The translations under genes and the position numbers were made by a program. This document shows, in pieces, positions 36,785 to 46,039 of a stretch of DNA of 64,000 nucleotides; within the stretch, counting starts at the first letter, position 1, and each line of letters opens with the position of its first letter. The DNA comes from Pseudomonas sp. HOU2 (lineage in GTDB: Bacteria; Pseudomonadota; Gammaproteobacteria; Pseudomonadales; Pseudomonadaceae), in the NCBI RefSeq assembly GCF_040729435.1, contig NZ_CP160398.1, forward strand, positions 1-64,000, given 5' to 3'. The notes beneath the pieces were generated by a model. That model saw nothing but the letters and a program-made list of their open reading frames with translations, searched no databases and was not told the DNA's origin.

Positions 36785-36955
36785 TTACAGGGCTTTGCTG
36801 ACGGCGATGTCGCTGATTACATCATCAGTCTGGCCGTGGATGGCATCCAGTGCGGCCTTGGCTTCTTCCTCGGTGCCGTTTTCCAGTTGTGCGAACTCGA
36901 AACGGCGCTCGCCGTTGAGCTTGTATTTGATGACGTATTTGGTCGTTTGGGCCAC
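36785..36955 (-). CDS. Small conserved hypothetical protein, GTG start
   Basis: 56 residues, found by direct translation: MAQTTKYVIKYKLNGERRFE, then FAQLENGTEEEAKAALDAIH and a short tail ending SKAL. GTG at 36953-36955, with AAAGG about ten bases upstream. Compact alpha/beta pattern, no signal. Lies between the 2OG oxygenase operon and the DUF1883 gene, same strand as both. Function unknown. Confidence 0.65.
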   Translation of the reverse strand: MAQTTKYVIKYKLNGERRFEFAQLENGTEEEAKAALDAIHGQTDDVISDIAVSKAL

Positions 36956-36985
36956 GGTCGTGCTTACCTTTGCGTCAGGGGCGAC

Positions 36986-37288
36986 TCAGCTCAGTTTGGA
37001 GCTGGAGCGGCGGATGATCTTGATCGAGTGGGTCAGGGTCGGTTTGCGCGTTACGCTGATGGCGCGACGGTTGACGGTATCGATGGTGATGTTCCAGAAA
37101 CCGGTGCTCGGTGCGGTGATGCGCGCAGGAAACGTGTCGAAAGCGCCGCCGTGGTAGGTGTGGCGGCCGCCATTCTTGAACGCGCGGAAGTTGGCGTCGT
37201 TCATCAAGCGGATGTTGCAGGTTTGCGAGCATTGGATGACGACGATGTCGTCTTCGTTGAGGTGCTCGCGCTGGTGAATGAATTTCAT
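36986..37288 (-). CDS. DUF1883 protein
   Basis: 100 residues. Matches the DUF1883 pattern I recall: EHLNEDDIVVIQCSQTCNIR, MNDANFRAFKNGGRHTYHGG, FPARITAPSTGFWNITID. The ATG at 37286-37288 follows GGAGG. Small soluble beta-rich protein; no function known. The longer in-frame ORF to 37426 lacks a start signal. Confidence 0.85.
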   Translation of the reverse strand: MKFIHQREHLNEDDIVVIQCSQTCNIRLMNDANFRAFKNGGRHTYHGGAFDTFPARITAPSTGFWNITIDTVNRRAISVTRKPTLTHSIKIIRRSSSKLS

Positions 37289-37500
37289 GGGCGCCTCCAG
37301 AAGGGCTTTTTCTACTAAATCAAAACGATAGCATGTGCGATTGGCGCAGTTTATCAGCCCGAACGGGTTATTATCCCGCCGTCGAGCGCTGCTTTGACAA
37401 TTAAAAACAGTTATTCGCGATTCCATGCGGGTTTAATGGAGTAAGCCTCGGAGAAAAATGGCATTACTGCTGTCCGAGGGTCTTTATGGGAGGTATTTGT

Positions 37501-37857
37501 ATGAAGTGGGGTGTGGTGTGTCTGCCGTTGATGTTGGTCGTGGGTGGTTGCGCGAGTGTTTCCGAAATCAACGAAACCTTGCCCACCATGAGCGTGATTT
37601 CCGGCAAGAAACCCCATGAGTATGCTCAGTGCCTGGCCGACAAGCTTGCCAACAGCCGCGGCGCGCTGCAGATGCAGCCGCACAAGGATGGCGTGCGAGT
37701 GATTGTTCCCGGGAAATTTTCCACCGGCGCGGCCGCGGTGTTTGATATCGAAGACCGCTCCGGCGGCAGCAGCATCAAGCTGCATGAGCGGATGTCCAAT
37801 GTGCCGATTCGTCCCCGTGACGTGCAAAACGCCGCCAATGCCTGTATTTCCGGCTGA
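37501..37857 (+). CDS. Predicted small lipoprotein
   Basis: 118 residues. A lipoprotein signal (MKWGVVCLPLMLVVGGCAS) with the lipobox Cys at 17. The mature part contains KPHEYAQCLADKLANSRGAL and ends RDVQNAANACISG; one Cys pair may form a disulfide. GGAGG lies seven bases before the ATG. Perfect 12-bp hairpin downstream. Function unknown. Confidence 0.8.
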   Translation: MKWGVVCLPLMLVVGGCASVSEINETLPTMSVISGKKPHEYAQCLADKLANSRGALQMQPHKDGVRVIVPGKFSTGAAAVFDIEDRSGGSSIKLHERMSNVPIRPRDVQNAANACISG

Positions 37858-37880
37858 TAGAATAGCGCTCATCAGCACCG

Positions 37881-37909
37881 ATGCCGTCACAGTGATGCTG
37901 TGACGGCAT
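37881..37909 (+). terminator. Terminator after the lipoprotein gene
   Basis: Perfect 12-bp stem ATGCCGTCACAG/CTGTGACGGCAT with loop TGATG and a short T-rich tail. Confidence 0.8.
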
Positions 37910-37929
37910 TTTCATTTCTGGAGTCGCGC

Positions 37930-38160
37930 ATGAAGCGAGAGCAAGTACGGGAACGGCATGCAGAGGGCCTTATCTCTGCCACGCATGTGATTCAAAATCC
38001 GGCGAACTCGGGCGAGTGGATCGTGTTTTTCAAGAAGAGCGCCGGTCGCAGCTATTTTCTGGTGGACGATAACGACGAAGTCGAATCCTTTGCCCGGCTC
38101 GACGACCTGATCGAGGTCGTGCGCGGGCTCGGGATCAAATTCGCCGAGATCCACATGTAG
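37930..38160 (+). CDS. Small conserved hypothetical protein
   Basis: 76 residues starting MKREQVRERHAEGLISATHV; GGAG precedes the ATG at 37930. A basic N-terminus, then WIVFFKKSAGRSYFLVDDND and a C-terminal helix. Similar Pseudomonas proteins have been labelled plasmid replication protein RepB, for which the sequence here gives no support. Function unknown. Confidence 0.75.
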   Translation: MKREQVRERHAEGLISATHVIQNPANSGEWIVFFKKSAGRSYFLVDDNDEVESFARLDDLIEVVRGLGIKFAEIHM

Positions 38161-38163
38161 GGT

Positions 38164-38451
38164 CTATTTGCAGACTACCACCACGCTGCGGTTCTTGTAG
38201 TTGCCGACATCGACCCCCAGGGTCTTGTCGCTTTCCTTGGGCGCCGGCGTGCCGTCGGTACCGACGATGCGGTAACCGGTGCCGGCGCAGGATGCGTCAG
38301 CCTTTTCGTAGCAGGTGGCCCAGGAGTTGGCTTCCCCGGAGCAGTCGATGCTCAAGCCCTGTTCGCCGTTGTTCAGGTAGGTGGTTTCCGAGGTGGCACA
38401 GCCACCGAGGGCCAATACCGCGAGCAGCGGCAGCATTCTGTTCATGTTCAT
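38164..38451 (-). CDS. Predicted small lipoprotein
   Basis: 95 residues. Signal MNMNRMLPLLAVLALGGCAT with lipobox Cys18. The mature protein has a run of Cys residues (SIDCSG, WATCYEKADASCAG, VVVVCK) suggesting two disulfides. The two start ATGs (38451, 38445) are equally possible. It is convergent with the gene ending at 38160. Function unknown. Confidence 0.78.
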   Translation of the reverse strand: MNMNRMLPLLAVLALGGCATSETTYLNNGEQGLSIDCSGEANSWATCYEKADASCAGTGYRIVGTDGTPAPKESDKTLGVDVGNYKNRSVVVVCK

Positions 38452-38554
38452 AAGTGTGTCGTCTTCAGCGAGGGAGGGGCTAAACGCTCTGACAGCGCCA
38501 GCATGAAAAGGTTATAGCGATTGGCCACTTGTTTTCATCGCGCTGCGAGCGGCC

Positions 38555-38584
38555 ACAAAAAAGCCCTGCACAAAGGCAGGGCTC
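38555..38584 (-). terminator. Terminator of the small gene at 38603
   Basis: On the minus strand, AGCCCTGC-CTTTGT-GCAGGGCT followed by TTTTTTG. Confidence 0.88.
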
Positions 38585-38602
38585 GGCGTGTGTCGCAACC
38601 GA

Positions 38603-38788
38603 TCAGTCCTGATCTTTGCCACGTCGCTTGGACGATGCAGGGGTGTCAGTGAACACCGACGCTACATCAGTCGCCAACTGCTCGCTGTCGAAAGGACCGG
38701 CGATGTGTTCGCCATTGGTAGTGGTCAGGTTCCACTTGCCGTCTTTCTTGTCGATCACATACCCGTTGATGATTTTTACCGCGGCCAT
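38603..38788 (-). CDS. Small conserved hypothetical protein
   Basis: 61 residues, MAAVKIINGYVIDKKDGKWN to KRRGKDQD. The first 45 residues alternate strands; the tail is charged. No recognised family. A strong terminator lies 18 bases after the stop. Ribosome site weak (GAGACAG). Function unknown. Confidence 0.65.
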   Translation of the reverse strand: MAAVKIINGYVIDKKDGKWNLTTTNGEHIAGPFDSEQLATDVASVFTDTPASSKRRGKDQD

Positions 38789-39046
38789 CTATCTGTCTCG
38801 TTCGCTGGATCAAAGGCGCCATGATACCGACAAATCCTCACATTGGGGGATGATGAGCGTATGGTGATGCAGCGCATTTGCGTGTTTGAGCTACTCTGTT
38901 TCGGCTGGGCAAAGTCGCCAACGGAACTATCGGCGAGAATATTTCTCTATGTTGGCATCGGTTAGCCAGTGCGGGGCATTGTAAGGTGCGCGCCGCCTGA
39001 TTAGACTGCGCCGAAACTCGTACACACAGCCCTTTCAAGGACTTAT

Positions 39047-39886
39047 ATGATCAAGAAATGCTTGTTCCCAGCAGCCGGTTACGGTACTCGCTTCCTGCCA
39101 GCGACTAAAGCCATGCCCAAAGAAATGCTGCCGGTGGTAAACAAGCCACTGATCCAGTACGGCGTTGAAGAAGCACTGGACGCTGGCCTGACTGAAATCT
39201 CGATCGTGACCGGTCGTGGCAAGCGCGCTCTGGAAGACCACTTCGACATCAGCTATGAGCTGGAAAACCAGATCAAAGGCACCGACAAGGAGAAATACCT
39301 GGTCGGCATCCGCAAACTGCTGGATGAGTGCTCGTTCTCCTACACCCGTCAGACCGAAATGAAAGGTCTGGGCCACGCGATTCTCACCGGTCGCCCGCTG
39401 ATCGGTGACGAACCGTTTGCCGTGGTACTGGCGGACGACCTGTGCGTCAACCTCGAAGGCGACGGCGTTCTGACCCAGATGGTCAAGCTGTACAAGCAGT
39501 TCCGCTGCTCGATCATCGCCATTCAGGAAGTTGATCCGCAGGAAACCAGCAAGTACGGTGTGATCGCCGGCGAGATGATCCGCGACGACATCTACCGCGT
39601 ACACAGCATGGTCGAGAAGCCAAAGCCGGAAGACGCGCCGTCGAACCTGGCGATAATCGGTCGTTACATCCTGACCCCGGACATCTTCGACCTGATCGAG
39701 CAGACCGAGCCAGGCAAGGGTGGTGAAATCCAGATCACCGACGCCCTGATGAAGCAGGCCCAGAACGGCTGCGTCATGGCCTACAAGTTCAAGGGCAAGC
39801 GTTTTGACTGCGGTGGCGCTGAAGGCTACATCGAAGCGACCAACTTCTGCTTCGAGAACTTCTACAAGACCGGCAAGGCTTACTGA
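39047..39886 (+). CDS. galU: GalU, UTP-glucose-1-phosphate uridylyltransferase
   Basis: 279 residues. Makes UDP-glucose for lipopolysaccharide and exopolysaccharide. N-terminal nucleotide site AAGYGTRFLPATKAMPKEML, plus ITGRGK-type segment (VTGRGKRALEDHFD), VVLADDLCVN, MVEKPKPEDAPSN and GGEIQITDAL. AAGGA upstream of the ATG. A strong terminator follows at 39940. Confidence 0.97.
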   Translation: MIKKCLFPAAGYGTRFLPATKAMPKEMLPVVNKPLIQYGVEEALDAGLTEISIVTGRGKRALEDHFDISYELENQIKGTDKEKYLVGIRKLLDECSFSYTRQTEMKGLGHAILTGRPLIGDEPFAVVLADDLCVNLEGDGVLTQMVKLYKQFRCSIIAIQEVDPQETSKYGVIAGEMIRDDIYRVHSMVEKPKPEDAPSNLAIIGRYILTPDIFDLIEQTEPGKGGEIQITDALMKQAQNGCVMAYKFKGKRFDCGGAEGYIEATNFCFENFYKTGKAY

Positions 39887-39939
39887 TAGCGCCGGATCTG
39901 CAGCGTGAAGGGTGTGAAAGCACCCAAGCGAATGTACCC

Positions 39940-39975
39940 ACAAACGCCCCGACCTGTTCGGGGCGTTTGTTTTTG
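39940..39975 (+). terminator. galU terminator
   Basis: AAACGCCCCGA-CCTGT-TCGGGGCGTTT followed by GTTTTTGTG. Confidence 0.9.
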
Positions 39976-39978
39976 TGC

Positions 39979-40149
39979 CGGGAAAAGCCTTGAGCCCGGC
40001 GGCGCGATTGACTGTCGCCCTCTGAGCGCACTGGCTGCTTTTTCAGGGAGGAAGGTACGTGCGAGCATGCTGGCCGCTCCGATTTCCCTCAGGCGGCGCA
40101 GCAGAGCCCCGTTAAAGCGGGTTACCTGTTCGCCCAGAACGAAAAAAGC
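39979..40149. ncRNA. Possible small RNA or untranslated element between two terminators
   Basis: 170 bases between the galU terminator and the hairpin at 40150-40178. It contains several short GC-rich inverted segments and no gene with a ribosome site. A minus-strand open frame (39880-40161) recurs in my memory as a repeated pseudo-ORF near galU in pseudomonads, suggesting conservation at the nucleotide level. No clear promoter was identified, so orientation and existence of a transcript are uncertain. Confidence 0.3.
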
Positions 40150-40178
40150 TCCGTATCGCAAGATACGGAGCTTTTTCT
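40150..40178. terminator. Bidirectional terminator downstream of cptA
   Basis: AGCTCCGTATC-GCAA-GATACGGAGCT with A-run on the left and T-run on the right, able to stop transcription both from cptA (minus) and from any plus-strand transcript. Confidence 0.88.
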
Positions 40179-40228
40179 TTATGCGTTACACCGGTTGCGA
40201 TCTCTCGAAACCGGCGCCTTCCGAGCGG

Positions 40229-41977
40229 TTACTGTTGCACGACATTCGCAGCGGTGGGGTCGACCTTTTTCGGCTTCATCAGGCTGAAGTCGATCAAGGC
40301 GCGCTGCTCGCGTTCGTACGGGTTGCCGATCATCAGCGGACGCGGTTTGAAGCTGTCGCTGACCAGGCTCTTGCTGCGGTCCAGTTCATCGAAACTCAAA
40401 CCGGCCAGGTCCGCCCAGGTGTGGATCAGGTGCGAGCTGCTGTACGGCCGGCCCAGGTCGGCGGCAAAGTTCCAGTCGTGGCTCTCGCGCCATTTCGGCG
40501 AAGCCCAGGCCATGAACGGAATGGTGTACATCGGCGCGGTCGGTTTGTTTTCGTTACGGCCGAGGGTGTTGTGGCCGGCGGAGTCAAACACGTCTTCACC
40601 GTGGTCGGAAAGATACAGCAAGAAGCCATTCGGATCGGACTTGGCGTAGTCCTTGATCAGGCTCGACACCACGAAATCGTTGTACAGCACGGCGTTATCG
40701 TAGCTGTTGTAGGTCGGCACCTGATCGTCACGCACGCCGGCCGGCACGCCGGTACGGTCCTGGAACTTGTCGAAGGTCGGCGGATAGCGGTACTGGTAGC
40801 TCATGTGAGTACCGAGCAAGTGCACGACGATCAGCTTGCGCTGCGCCGGGTCGGTCAGCGCCTTGTTGAACGGCTCGATCACGTCACCGTCGTACTGCGC
40901 GGCGTTCTGGTTGCGGTTGTTGTTCAGGTACACCTGCTCGTCGGCCTGCTCGGAGAAGGTCGTGAGCATGGTGTTGCGCTTGGTCATGGTCTGCTGGTTG
41001 GTGATCCAGAACGTCTTGTAACCGGCCTGTTTCATCATGCTGACCAGCGACGGCGTGGACAGGTACAGATCAGGGTTTTCTTCATCGGCGAAGGTCAGGA
41101 CCTGCTGCAGCGCTTCAATGGTGTAGGGGCGTGGGGTGATGACGTTGTCGAACACCGCGAGCTGATCCTTGAGCTTGTCCAGCTCAGGAGTGGTCTTGCG
41201 TCCATAGCCGTACAGGCTCATGCGCTGACGGTTGGTCGACTCGCCGATCACCAGCACCAGGGTCGACGGTTTATCGGCGTCGGCAACTTTCAGGTTATGC
41301 AGCGGCGGAACCTTGCTGGTGCTGTGCAGCATGTCCTGCATCCCGGCCAGGGTGTCGAGGTAGCGGTGGTAAGCCACTGCCATCTGCCAGGGCACGGCTG
41401 GCTCGATGCGGTCTTCGAACTTCTCGAAACCGCCGGCGAAACTGCCGGTACGCTGGGTCTGTTTGATCAGCGGGTAACCGACCACGGCGAAGACGATCGC
41501 GATTGCGGCCACGAACGCACGGCCTCGGGGCATGTACACCGGGCGCAGACGGGTCCACAGGAAATAGGCGAAGGCTGTATGGGCGAGGAACGCCGGGATC
41601 ATCCACCAGGCGAAGTACTGCGTCATGTATTCGCCGGCTTCAGAGATGTTCGACTCGAACATGATGAAGATGACGCTTTGCGAGAACTCCTGCTGATAGA
41701 TGAAGAAGTAGCCCAGGCTGGCCATGGAGCAGGCCCACAGGACTACGCCGATCAGCGCGGCCAGCAGTCTGGTGCGTTTGGGGAACGCCAGCATCGGGGC
41801 GAGCCACAGCGCACTCATCACGAAAGCCTGACGGAAACCGCTGAAACCGGAGGTTCCGGTCAGCTGGATCAACAGTTGGGTGATGCCCGAGAAATACCAG
41901 AAGAAAGCGAACAGCCAGAGAACCCCGGCCCAGTCGAAACCTGTCGCAGTCGTTTTGCTGCGTTTGAACAATGCCAT
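40229..41977 (-). CDS. cptA: CptA/EptC-type phosphoethanolamine transferase
   Basis: 582 residues. Five N-terminal transmembrane spans (to about residue 175), then a periplasmic sulfatase-fold domain. Metal site and nucleophile elements are seen: LVLVIGESTNRQRMSLYGYG (Glu) and RPYTIEALQQVLTFA (catalytic Thr), plus LYLSDHGEDVFD and a C-terminal His region. It transfers phosphoethanolamine to lipopolysaccharide core or lipid A, altering envelope charge. Followed by a strong terminator. The family is secure; the exact acceptor is inferred. Confidence 0.9.
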   Translation of the reverse strand: MALFKRSKTTATGFDWAGVLWLFAFFWYFSGITQLLIQLTGTSGFSGFRQAFVMSALWLAPMLAFPKRTRLLAALIGVVLWACSMASLGYFFIYQQEFSQSVIFIMFESNISEAGEYMTQYFAWWMIPAFLAHTAFAYFLWTRLRPVYMPRGRAFVAAIAIVFAVVGYPLIKQTQRTGSFAGGFEKFEDRIEPAVPWQMAVAYHRYLDTLAGMQDMLHSTSKVPPLHNLKVADADKPSTLVLVIGESTNRQRMSLYGYGRKTTPELDKLKDQLAVFDNVITPRPYTIEALQQVLTFADEENPDLYLSTPSLVSMMKQAGYKTFWITNQQTMTKRNTMLTTFSEQADEQVYLNNNRNQNAAQYDGDVIEPFNKALTDPAQRKLIVVHLLGTHMSYQYRYPPTFDKFQDRTGVPAGVRDDQVPTYNSYDNAVLYNDFVVSSLIKDYAKSDPNGFLLYLSDHGEDVFDSAGHNTLGRNENKPTAPMYTIPFMAWASPKWRESHDWNFAADLGRPYSSSHLIHTWADLAGLSFDELDRSKSLVSDSFKPRPLMIGNPYEREQRALIDFSLMKPKKVDPTAANVVQQ

Positions 41978-42176
41978 TCAGCACTCCAGCTCATCGTCAC
42001 TAACCACCGCCGGAACGCTACATCAAACCGACGAACGGAAGCCGCGCGCAAACGCACGGCCAGAATGGGCCGGAGTATCACCAAGGCAATGTGAAAACTT
42101 CGTTAGTTGCTGATCAGGGGCAGGGGAGCATCATGTCGGGAACGACAGGCGCCGTTCCCGAAGCTGGCGGGGCAGG

Positions 42177-42359
42177 TCAGGCGTGCGGATGGCGCTGGAC
42201 CACCGGCAGAGGTTTGGGCTGAGCGCCCTGGGTCAGCGAGCGCAGCTGCGCCAGCTCCTGCTTCAACTGGTCGCGCTCGTCTTTCAACTGGCGCAATTCA
42301 TCGCGACGGATTGTGACGTACAGGGTTTGTGGCGGCATTGCTGTGTGTACTGTGCCCAT
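42177..42359 (-). CDS. Small coiled-coil protein
   Basis: 60 residues: MGTVHTAMPPQTLYVTIRRD followed by a heptad-like charged helix (LRQLKDERDQLKQELAQLRS) and a Pro/His tail. GAGGTGAGC precedes the ATG at 42357-42359. It is likely to self-associate. Divergent from the gnd operon, which begins about 270 bases away. Function unknown. Confidence 0.65.
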   Translation of the reverse strand: MGTVHTAMPPQTLYVTIRRDELRQLKDERDQLKQELAQLRSLTQGAQPKPLPVVQRHPHA

Positions 42360-42633
42360 TGCTCACCTCGCAAATGGCGTGTCTCAACTGCAAATCGTCC
42401 CCGCGTCGGGGCTACTGACTTGCTATCGGCGCCAATTTTGATTTCTTTTGCCCATGAATGGAACTTTTTTATTTTTCATGGTCGGTGTGTCTTCGGCAGG
42501 ATTCGGGGCGTTATCAGTCTGGATCGGGCACAATGCCCGGAAACTTCATCGCAACGCTCTGGACTAACCTCCATCAGTCGCGTTGGGCTATAACCAATGA
42601 CACACATTTATTTGTAGTAAGGAGCATCAGCAC

Positions 42634-43614
42634 ATGCAACTCGGGATTATTGGACTGGGCCGCATGGGCGGCAATATTGCGCGACGTCTGATGCTCAACG
42701 GTCACACCACCGTTGTTTACGACCGCAATACCGCTTTCATCGATAACCTGGTCGCCGAGGGCTCCACCGGCGTTGCCGACTTGCCGGCCCTGGTGGCAGG
42801 CCTGGCCAAGCCGCGTGCGGTATGGGTCATGTTGCCGGCCGGCGCACCGACCGAAGACACCATCAACACTCTGAGCGACTTGCTGGAAGCCGGTGACACC
42901 ATCATCGACGGCGGCAACACCAACTACAAGGATGACATCCGCCGCGCCAAGACTCTGTCGGAGAAGGGCCTGCACTACATCGACGTCGGTACCTCCGGCG
43001 GCGTCTGGGGCCTGGAACGCGGCTATTGCATGATGATCGGCGGTGATGCCGAGACCGTGCAGCGCCTTGACCCGCTGTTTGCCGCTCTGGCGCCGGGCAT
43101 GGGCGAGATTCCGCGCACCAAGGATCGCAAGTCCGAGGATCACCGCGCCGAGCACGGCTACATTCACGCCGGTCCTGCCGGTGCCGGGCACTTCGTGAAG
43201 ATGATTCACAACGGTATCGAGTACGGCATGATGGCCGCGTTCGCCGAGGGCTTCGACATCCTCAAGACCAAGTCCAGCGAGCGTCTGCCGGAAGATCAGC
43301 GTTTCGATCTGAACGTGGCCGACATCGCCGAAGTCTGGCGTCGTGGCAGCGTCGTTTCCTCGTGGTTGCTCGATCTGACTGCCGATGCACTGGCCAGCGA
43401 TCCGAAACTGGACGGTTTCTCCGGTTCGGTGGCTGACAGCGGTGAAGGTCAATGGACCATCGAGGCGGCGATGGAGCAGGCTGTGCCGGTTCCGGTGCTG
43501 TCCAACTCGCTGTTCTCGCGCTATCGCTCGCGCGGTCAGGGCACTTTTGGCGACAAGATTCTTTCGGCCCAGCGCTTCGGCTTTGGCGGCCACGTGGAGA
43601 CTCCGAAGAAATGA
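42634..43614 (+). CDS. gnd: 6-phosphogluconate dehydrogenase, decarboxylating (GntZ type)
   Basis: 326 residues, the short-form Gnd. N-terminal Rossmann [20 protein letters not shown], catalytic-region [20 protein letters not shown] and [15 protein letters not shown] with the Lys-His pair, and a C-terminal substrate-site segment. Converts 6-phosphogluconate to ribulose-5-phosphate and CO2. The short form usually prefers NAD, inferred. AAGGAG before the ATG. First gene of the gnd-zwf-HAD operon; its stop overlaps zwf by ATGA. Confidence 0.94.
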   Translation: MQLGIIGLGRMGGNIARRLMLNGHTTVVYDRNTAFIDNLVAEGSTGVADLPALVAGLAKPRAVWVMLPAGAPTEDTINTLSDLLEAGDTIIDGGNTNYKDDIRRAKTLSEKGLHYIDVGTSGGVWGLERGYCMMIGGDAETVQRLDPLFAALAPGMGEIPRTKDRKSEDHRAEHGYIHAGPAGAGHFVKMIHNGIEYGMMAAFAEGFDILKTKSSERLPEDQRFDLNVADIAEVWRRGSVVSSWLLDLTADALASDPKLDGFSGSVADSGEGQWTIEAAMEQAVPVPVLSNSLFSRYRSRGQGTFGDKILSAQRFGFGGHVETPKK

Positions 43615-45134
43615 CCCATACGATCCGCAGAAAATCCAAGGCAGAACCCGCACCACCGACCACGCTGTTTCTGTTCGGTGCCCACGGCGACCTGGTCAAG
43701 CGCTTGCTGATGCCGGCGCTGTACAACCTCAGTCGCGACGGCTTGCTTGACGAAAATTTGCGGATCGTTGGCGTTGATCACAACGCCATTACCGATGAAG
43801 CCTTCGCGCAAAAGCTCGAAGACTTCATCCGTACCGAAGTGGCGGCAAAAGTCGGCAAGGGCGATCAGATGCTTGATCCGGCCTTGTGGGCCAAGCTCGC
43901 CAGAGGTATCAGCTACGTCCAGGGCGACTTCCTGGACGACAGCACTTATTCCGCGCTGTCGGCAAAAATTGCCGATAGCGGCACTGGCAATGCGGTGTTC
44001 TACCTGGCCACCGCGCCACGTTTCTTCAGTGAAGTGGTACGCCGTCTCGGCGCGGCCAAGTTGCTCGAGGAAACTCCCGAAGCATTCAGAAGGGTGGTGA
44101 TCGAGAAGCCGTTCGGCTCCGATCTGCAAACCGCCGAAGCGTTGAACGCCTGTCTGCTCAAGGTCATGTCCGAGAAACAGATCTATCGGATCGACCATTA
44201 TCTGGGCAAGGAAACCGTGCAGAACATTCTGGTCAGCCGGTTCTCCAACAGTCTGTTCGAAGCGTTCTGGAACAACCATTACATCGACCACGTACAAATC
44301 ACCGCCGCAGAAACCGTCGGTGTTGAAACCCGCGGCAGTTTTTACGAGCACACCGGTGCGCTGCGTGACATGGTGCCCAATCACCTGTTCCAGTTGCTGG
44401 CGATGGTCGCCATGGAACCGCCGGCCGCATTCGGCGCTGACGCCGTGCGCGGCGAGAAGGCCAAAGTGGTCGGCGCGATCCGCCCGTGGAGCGTTGAAGA
44501 GGCGCGAGCCAACTCTGTACGCGGTCAGTACCGCGCCGGCGAGGTCGGTGGCAAAGCGTTGAATGGCTATCGTCAGGAAGCCAACGTGGCGCCTGACAGC
44601 AACACCGAAACCTACGTCGCACTGAAAGTCATGATCGACAACTGGCGCTGGGTCGGCGTGCCGTTTTATCTGCGCACCGGCAAGCGCATGAGCGTGCGCG
44701 ACACCGAAATCGTCATCTGCTTCAAACCGGCGCCGTACGCGCAGTTCCGCGACACCGAAGTCGACGAGTTGCAGCCGACCTATCTGCGCATTCAGATCCA
44801 GCCCAACGAAGGCATGTGGTTCGACCTGCTGGCCAAGCGGCCGGGGCCGGCGCTGAACATGGCCAACATCGAGCTGGGTTTTGCCTACAAGGACTTCTTC
44901 GAAATGCAGCCGTCCACCGGCTACGAAACGCTGATCTACGACTGCCTGACCGGCGACCAGACGCTGTTCCAGCGCGCCGACAACATCGAGAACGGCTGGC
45001 GCGCAGTGCAACCGTTCCTCGATGCCTGGCAACAGGATGCGAGCGTGCAGACCTACGCTGCCGGGGAAGACGGCCCGCAAGCCGCCAATGATCTGCTGAC
45101 TCGCGATGGTCGCGTCTGGCACGGTCTGGGATGA
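43611..45134 (+). CDS. zwf: Glucose-6-phosphate 1-dehydrogenase (isozyme paired with gnd)
   Basis: 507 residues. Oxidises glucose-6-phosphate to 6-phosphogluconolactone. The dinucleotide motif [12 protein letters not shown] and active site [13 protein letters not shown] with its catalytic His are present; also FYLRTGKRM. The ATG at 43611 overlaps the gnd stop. Pairing with gnd rather than with edd/pgl suggests it is the isozyme feeding the oxidative pentose phosphate branch; P. putida has a similar zwfB-gntZ pair, from memory. Confidence 0.95.
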   Translation: MTHTIRRKSKAEPAPPTTLFLFGAHGDLVKRLLMPALYNLSRDGLLDENLRIVGVDHNAITDEAFAQKLEDFIRTEVAAKVGKGDQMLDPALWAKLARGISYVQGDFLDDSTYSALSAKIADSGTGNAVFYLATAPRFFSEVVRRLGAAKLLEETPEAFRRVVIEKPFGSDLQTAEALNACLLKVMSEKQIYRIDHYLGKETVQNILVSRFSNSLFEAFWNNHYIDHVQITAAETVGVETRGSFYEHTGALRDMVPNHLFQLLAMVAMEPPAAFGADAVRGEKAKVVGAIRPWSVEEARANSVRGQYRAGEVGGKALNGYRQEANVAPDSNTETYVALKVMIDNWRWVGVPFYLRTGKRMSVRDTEIVICFKPAPYAQFRDTEVDELQPTYLRIQIQPNEGMWFDLLAKRPGPALNMANIELGFAYKDFFEMQPSTGYETLIYDCLTGDQTLFQRADNIENGWRAVQPFLDAWQQDASVQTYAAGEDGPQAANDLLTRDGRVWHGLG

Positions 45135-45937
45135 GTGACTCGATCCGCTTTTTACTGAGTGACATGGACGGCACGCTGTTGCTGCCCGATCACAGCCTGA
45201 GCCAGCGCACCATCGACGCGGTGCGTTCGCTGCGCGAGGCCGGCGTGTTGTTCAGCCTGGCCACCGGGCGTCCACCCAAAGCCATGTTGCAGCAGATCGA
45301 AGCCTTGGGTGTCGATCTGCCGACCGCCGCCTTCAATGGCGGCACCATCGTCAATCCGGATGGCAGCCTGTTGGTGGCGCACTACCTGCCGGTGCCGACG
45401 GCGCTGATTGCCCTGGCGTTGTTCGCTGACCAGCCGGATGTGGAGATCTGGGTGTTCAGCGGTGGTGACTGGTTGCTCAAGGATCCGCACGGGCCGATGG
45501 TGCCGCGCGAGCAGCATGGCCTCGGTTATCCGCCGGTGGTGGTCGAGAGTTTCGAGCCGTACCTGGAGCGCATCGACAAGATCGTCGCCACCAGCAACAA
45601 CACGGATCTGCTGATCGAGCTTGAGGCGCGTCTGCTGCCCAGGGTCAACGGCATGGCGCAGGTTTCGCGCTCGCAACCGGTGTATCTGGACGTGACAGCG
45701 CTGGAAGCCAACAAGGGCACCGCACTGACGACGATTGCTGCACATCTGGGCATCCCGCTGGAGCAGACGGCGGCGATTGGCGATGGCGGCAACGACCCGG
45801 CGATGTTCCATTGCGCGGGATTGTCGATTGCCATGGGGCAGGCGGAAGAGGCGGTGAAGCGTCAGGCTGATGTAGTCACGGCCCCCAACACCGAAGACGG
45901 CGTGGCGCAGGCGATCGAAAAATACATCCTCCAGTAA
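45131..45937 (+). CDS. Cof-type HAD phosphatase
   Basis: 268 residues. HAD motif I LSDMDGTLLL, motif II near FSLATGRPP, motif III Lys in LEANKGTAL, and motif IV AIGDGGNDPAMF. The cap domain between 85 and 190 is the Cof type. It probably dephosphorylates a sugar phosphate or a damaged metabolite. The ATG overlaps the zwf stop (ATGA), so its substrate may be linked to 6-phosphogluconate metabolism; this is inference. Confidence 0.93.
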   Translation: MSDSIRFLLSDMDGTLLLPDHSLSQRTIDAVRSLREAGVLFSLATGRPPKAMLQQIEALGVDLPTAAFNGGTIVNPDGSLLVAHYLPVPTALIALALFADQPDVEIWVFSGGDWLLKDPHGPMVPREQHGLGYPPVVVESFEPYLERIDKIVATSNNTDLLIELEARLLPRVNGMAQVSRSQPVYLDVTALEANKGTALTTIAAHLGIPLEQTAAIGDGGNDPAMFHCAGLSIAMGQAEEAVKRQADVVTAPNTEDGVAQAIEKYILQ

Positions 45938-45941
45938 CACC

Positions 45942-46028
45942 TGTAGGAGCTGCCGCAGGCTGCGATCTTTTGATCTTGTTTTTTTATGCAGCAAGATCAA
46001 CAGATCGCAGCCTTCGGCAGCTCCTACA
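45942..46028. repeat. REPIN-like inverted repeat, family A
   Basis: Arms GTAGGAGCTGCCGCAGGCTG... (45942-45978) and the complement (45992-46028) with one arm carrying CCTTCGG instead of CCTGCGG. It lies between the convergent HAD and nhaB genes. Confidence 0.88.
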
Positions 46029-46039
46029 CGTGGTTGTTG

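Noticed and set aside
39880..40161. Minus-strand 93-codon frame after galU
   Set aside because: Starts inside a terminator hairpin and runs through the galU terminator; no ribosome site. Kept only as a hint of nucleotide conservation.
39905..42094. Plus-strand open frame of 729 codons over galU downstream region and cptA
   Set aside because: Crosses two terminators and lies opposite cptA; no plausible start or protein features.
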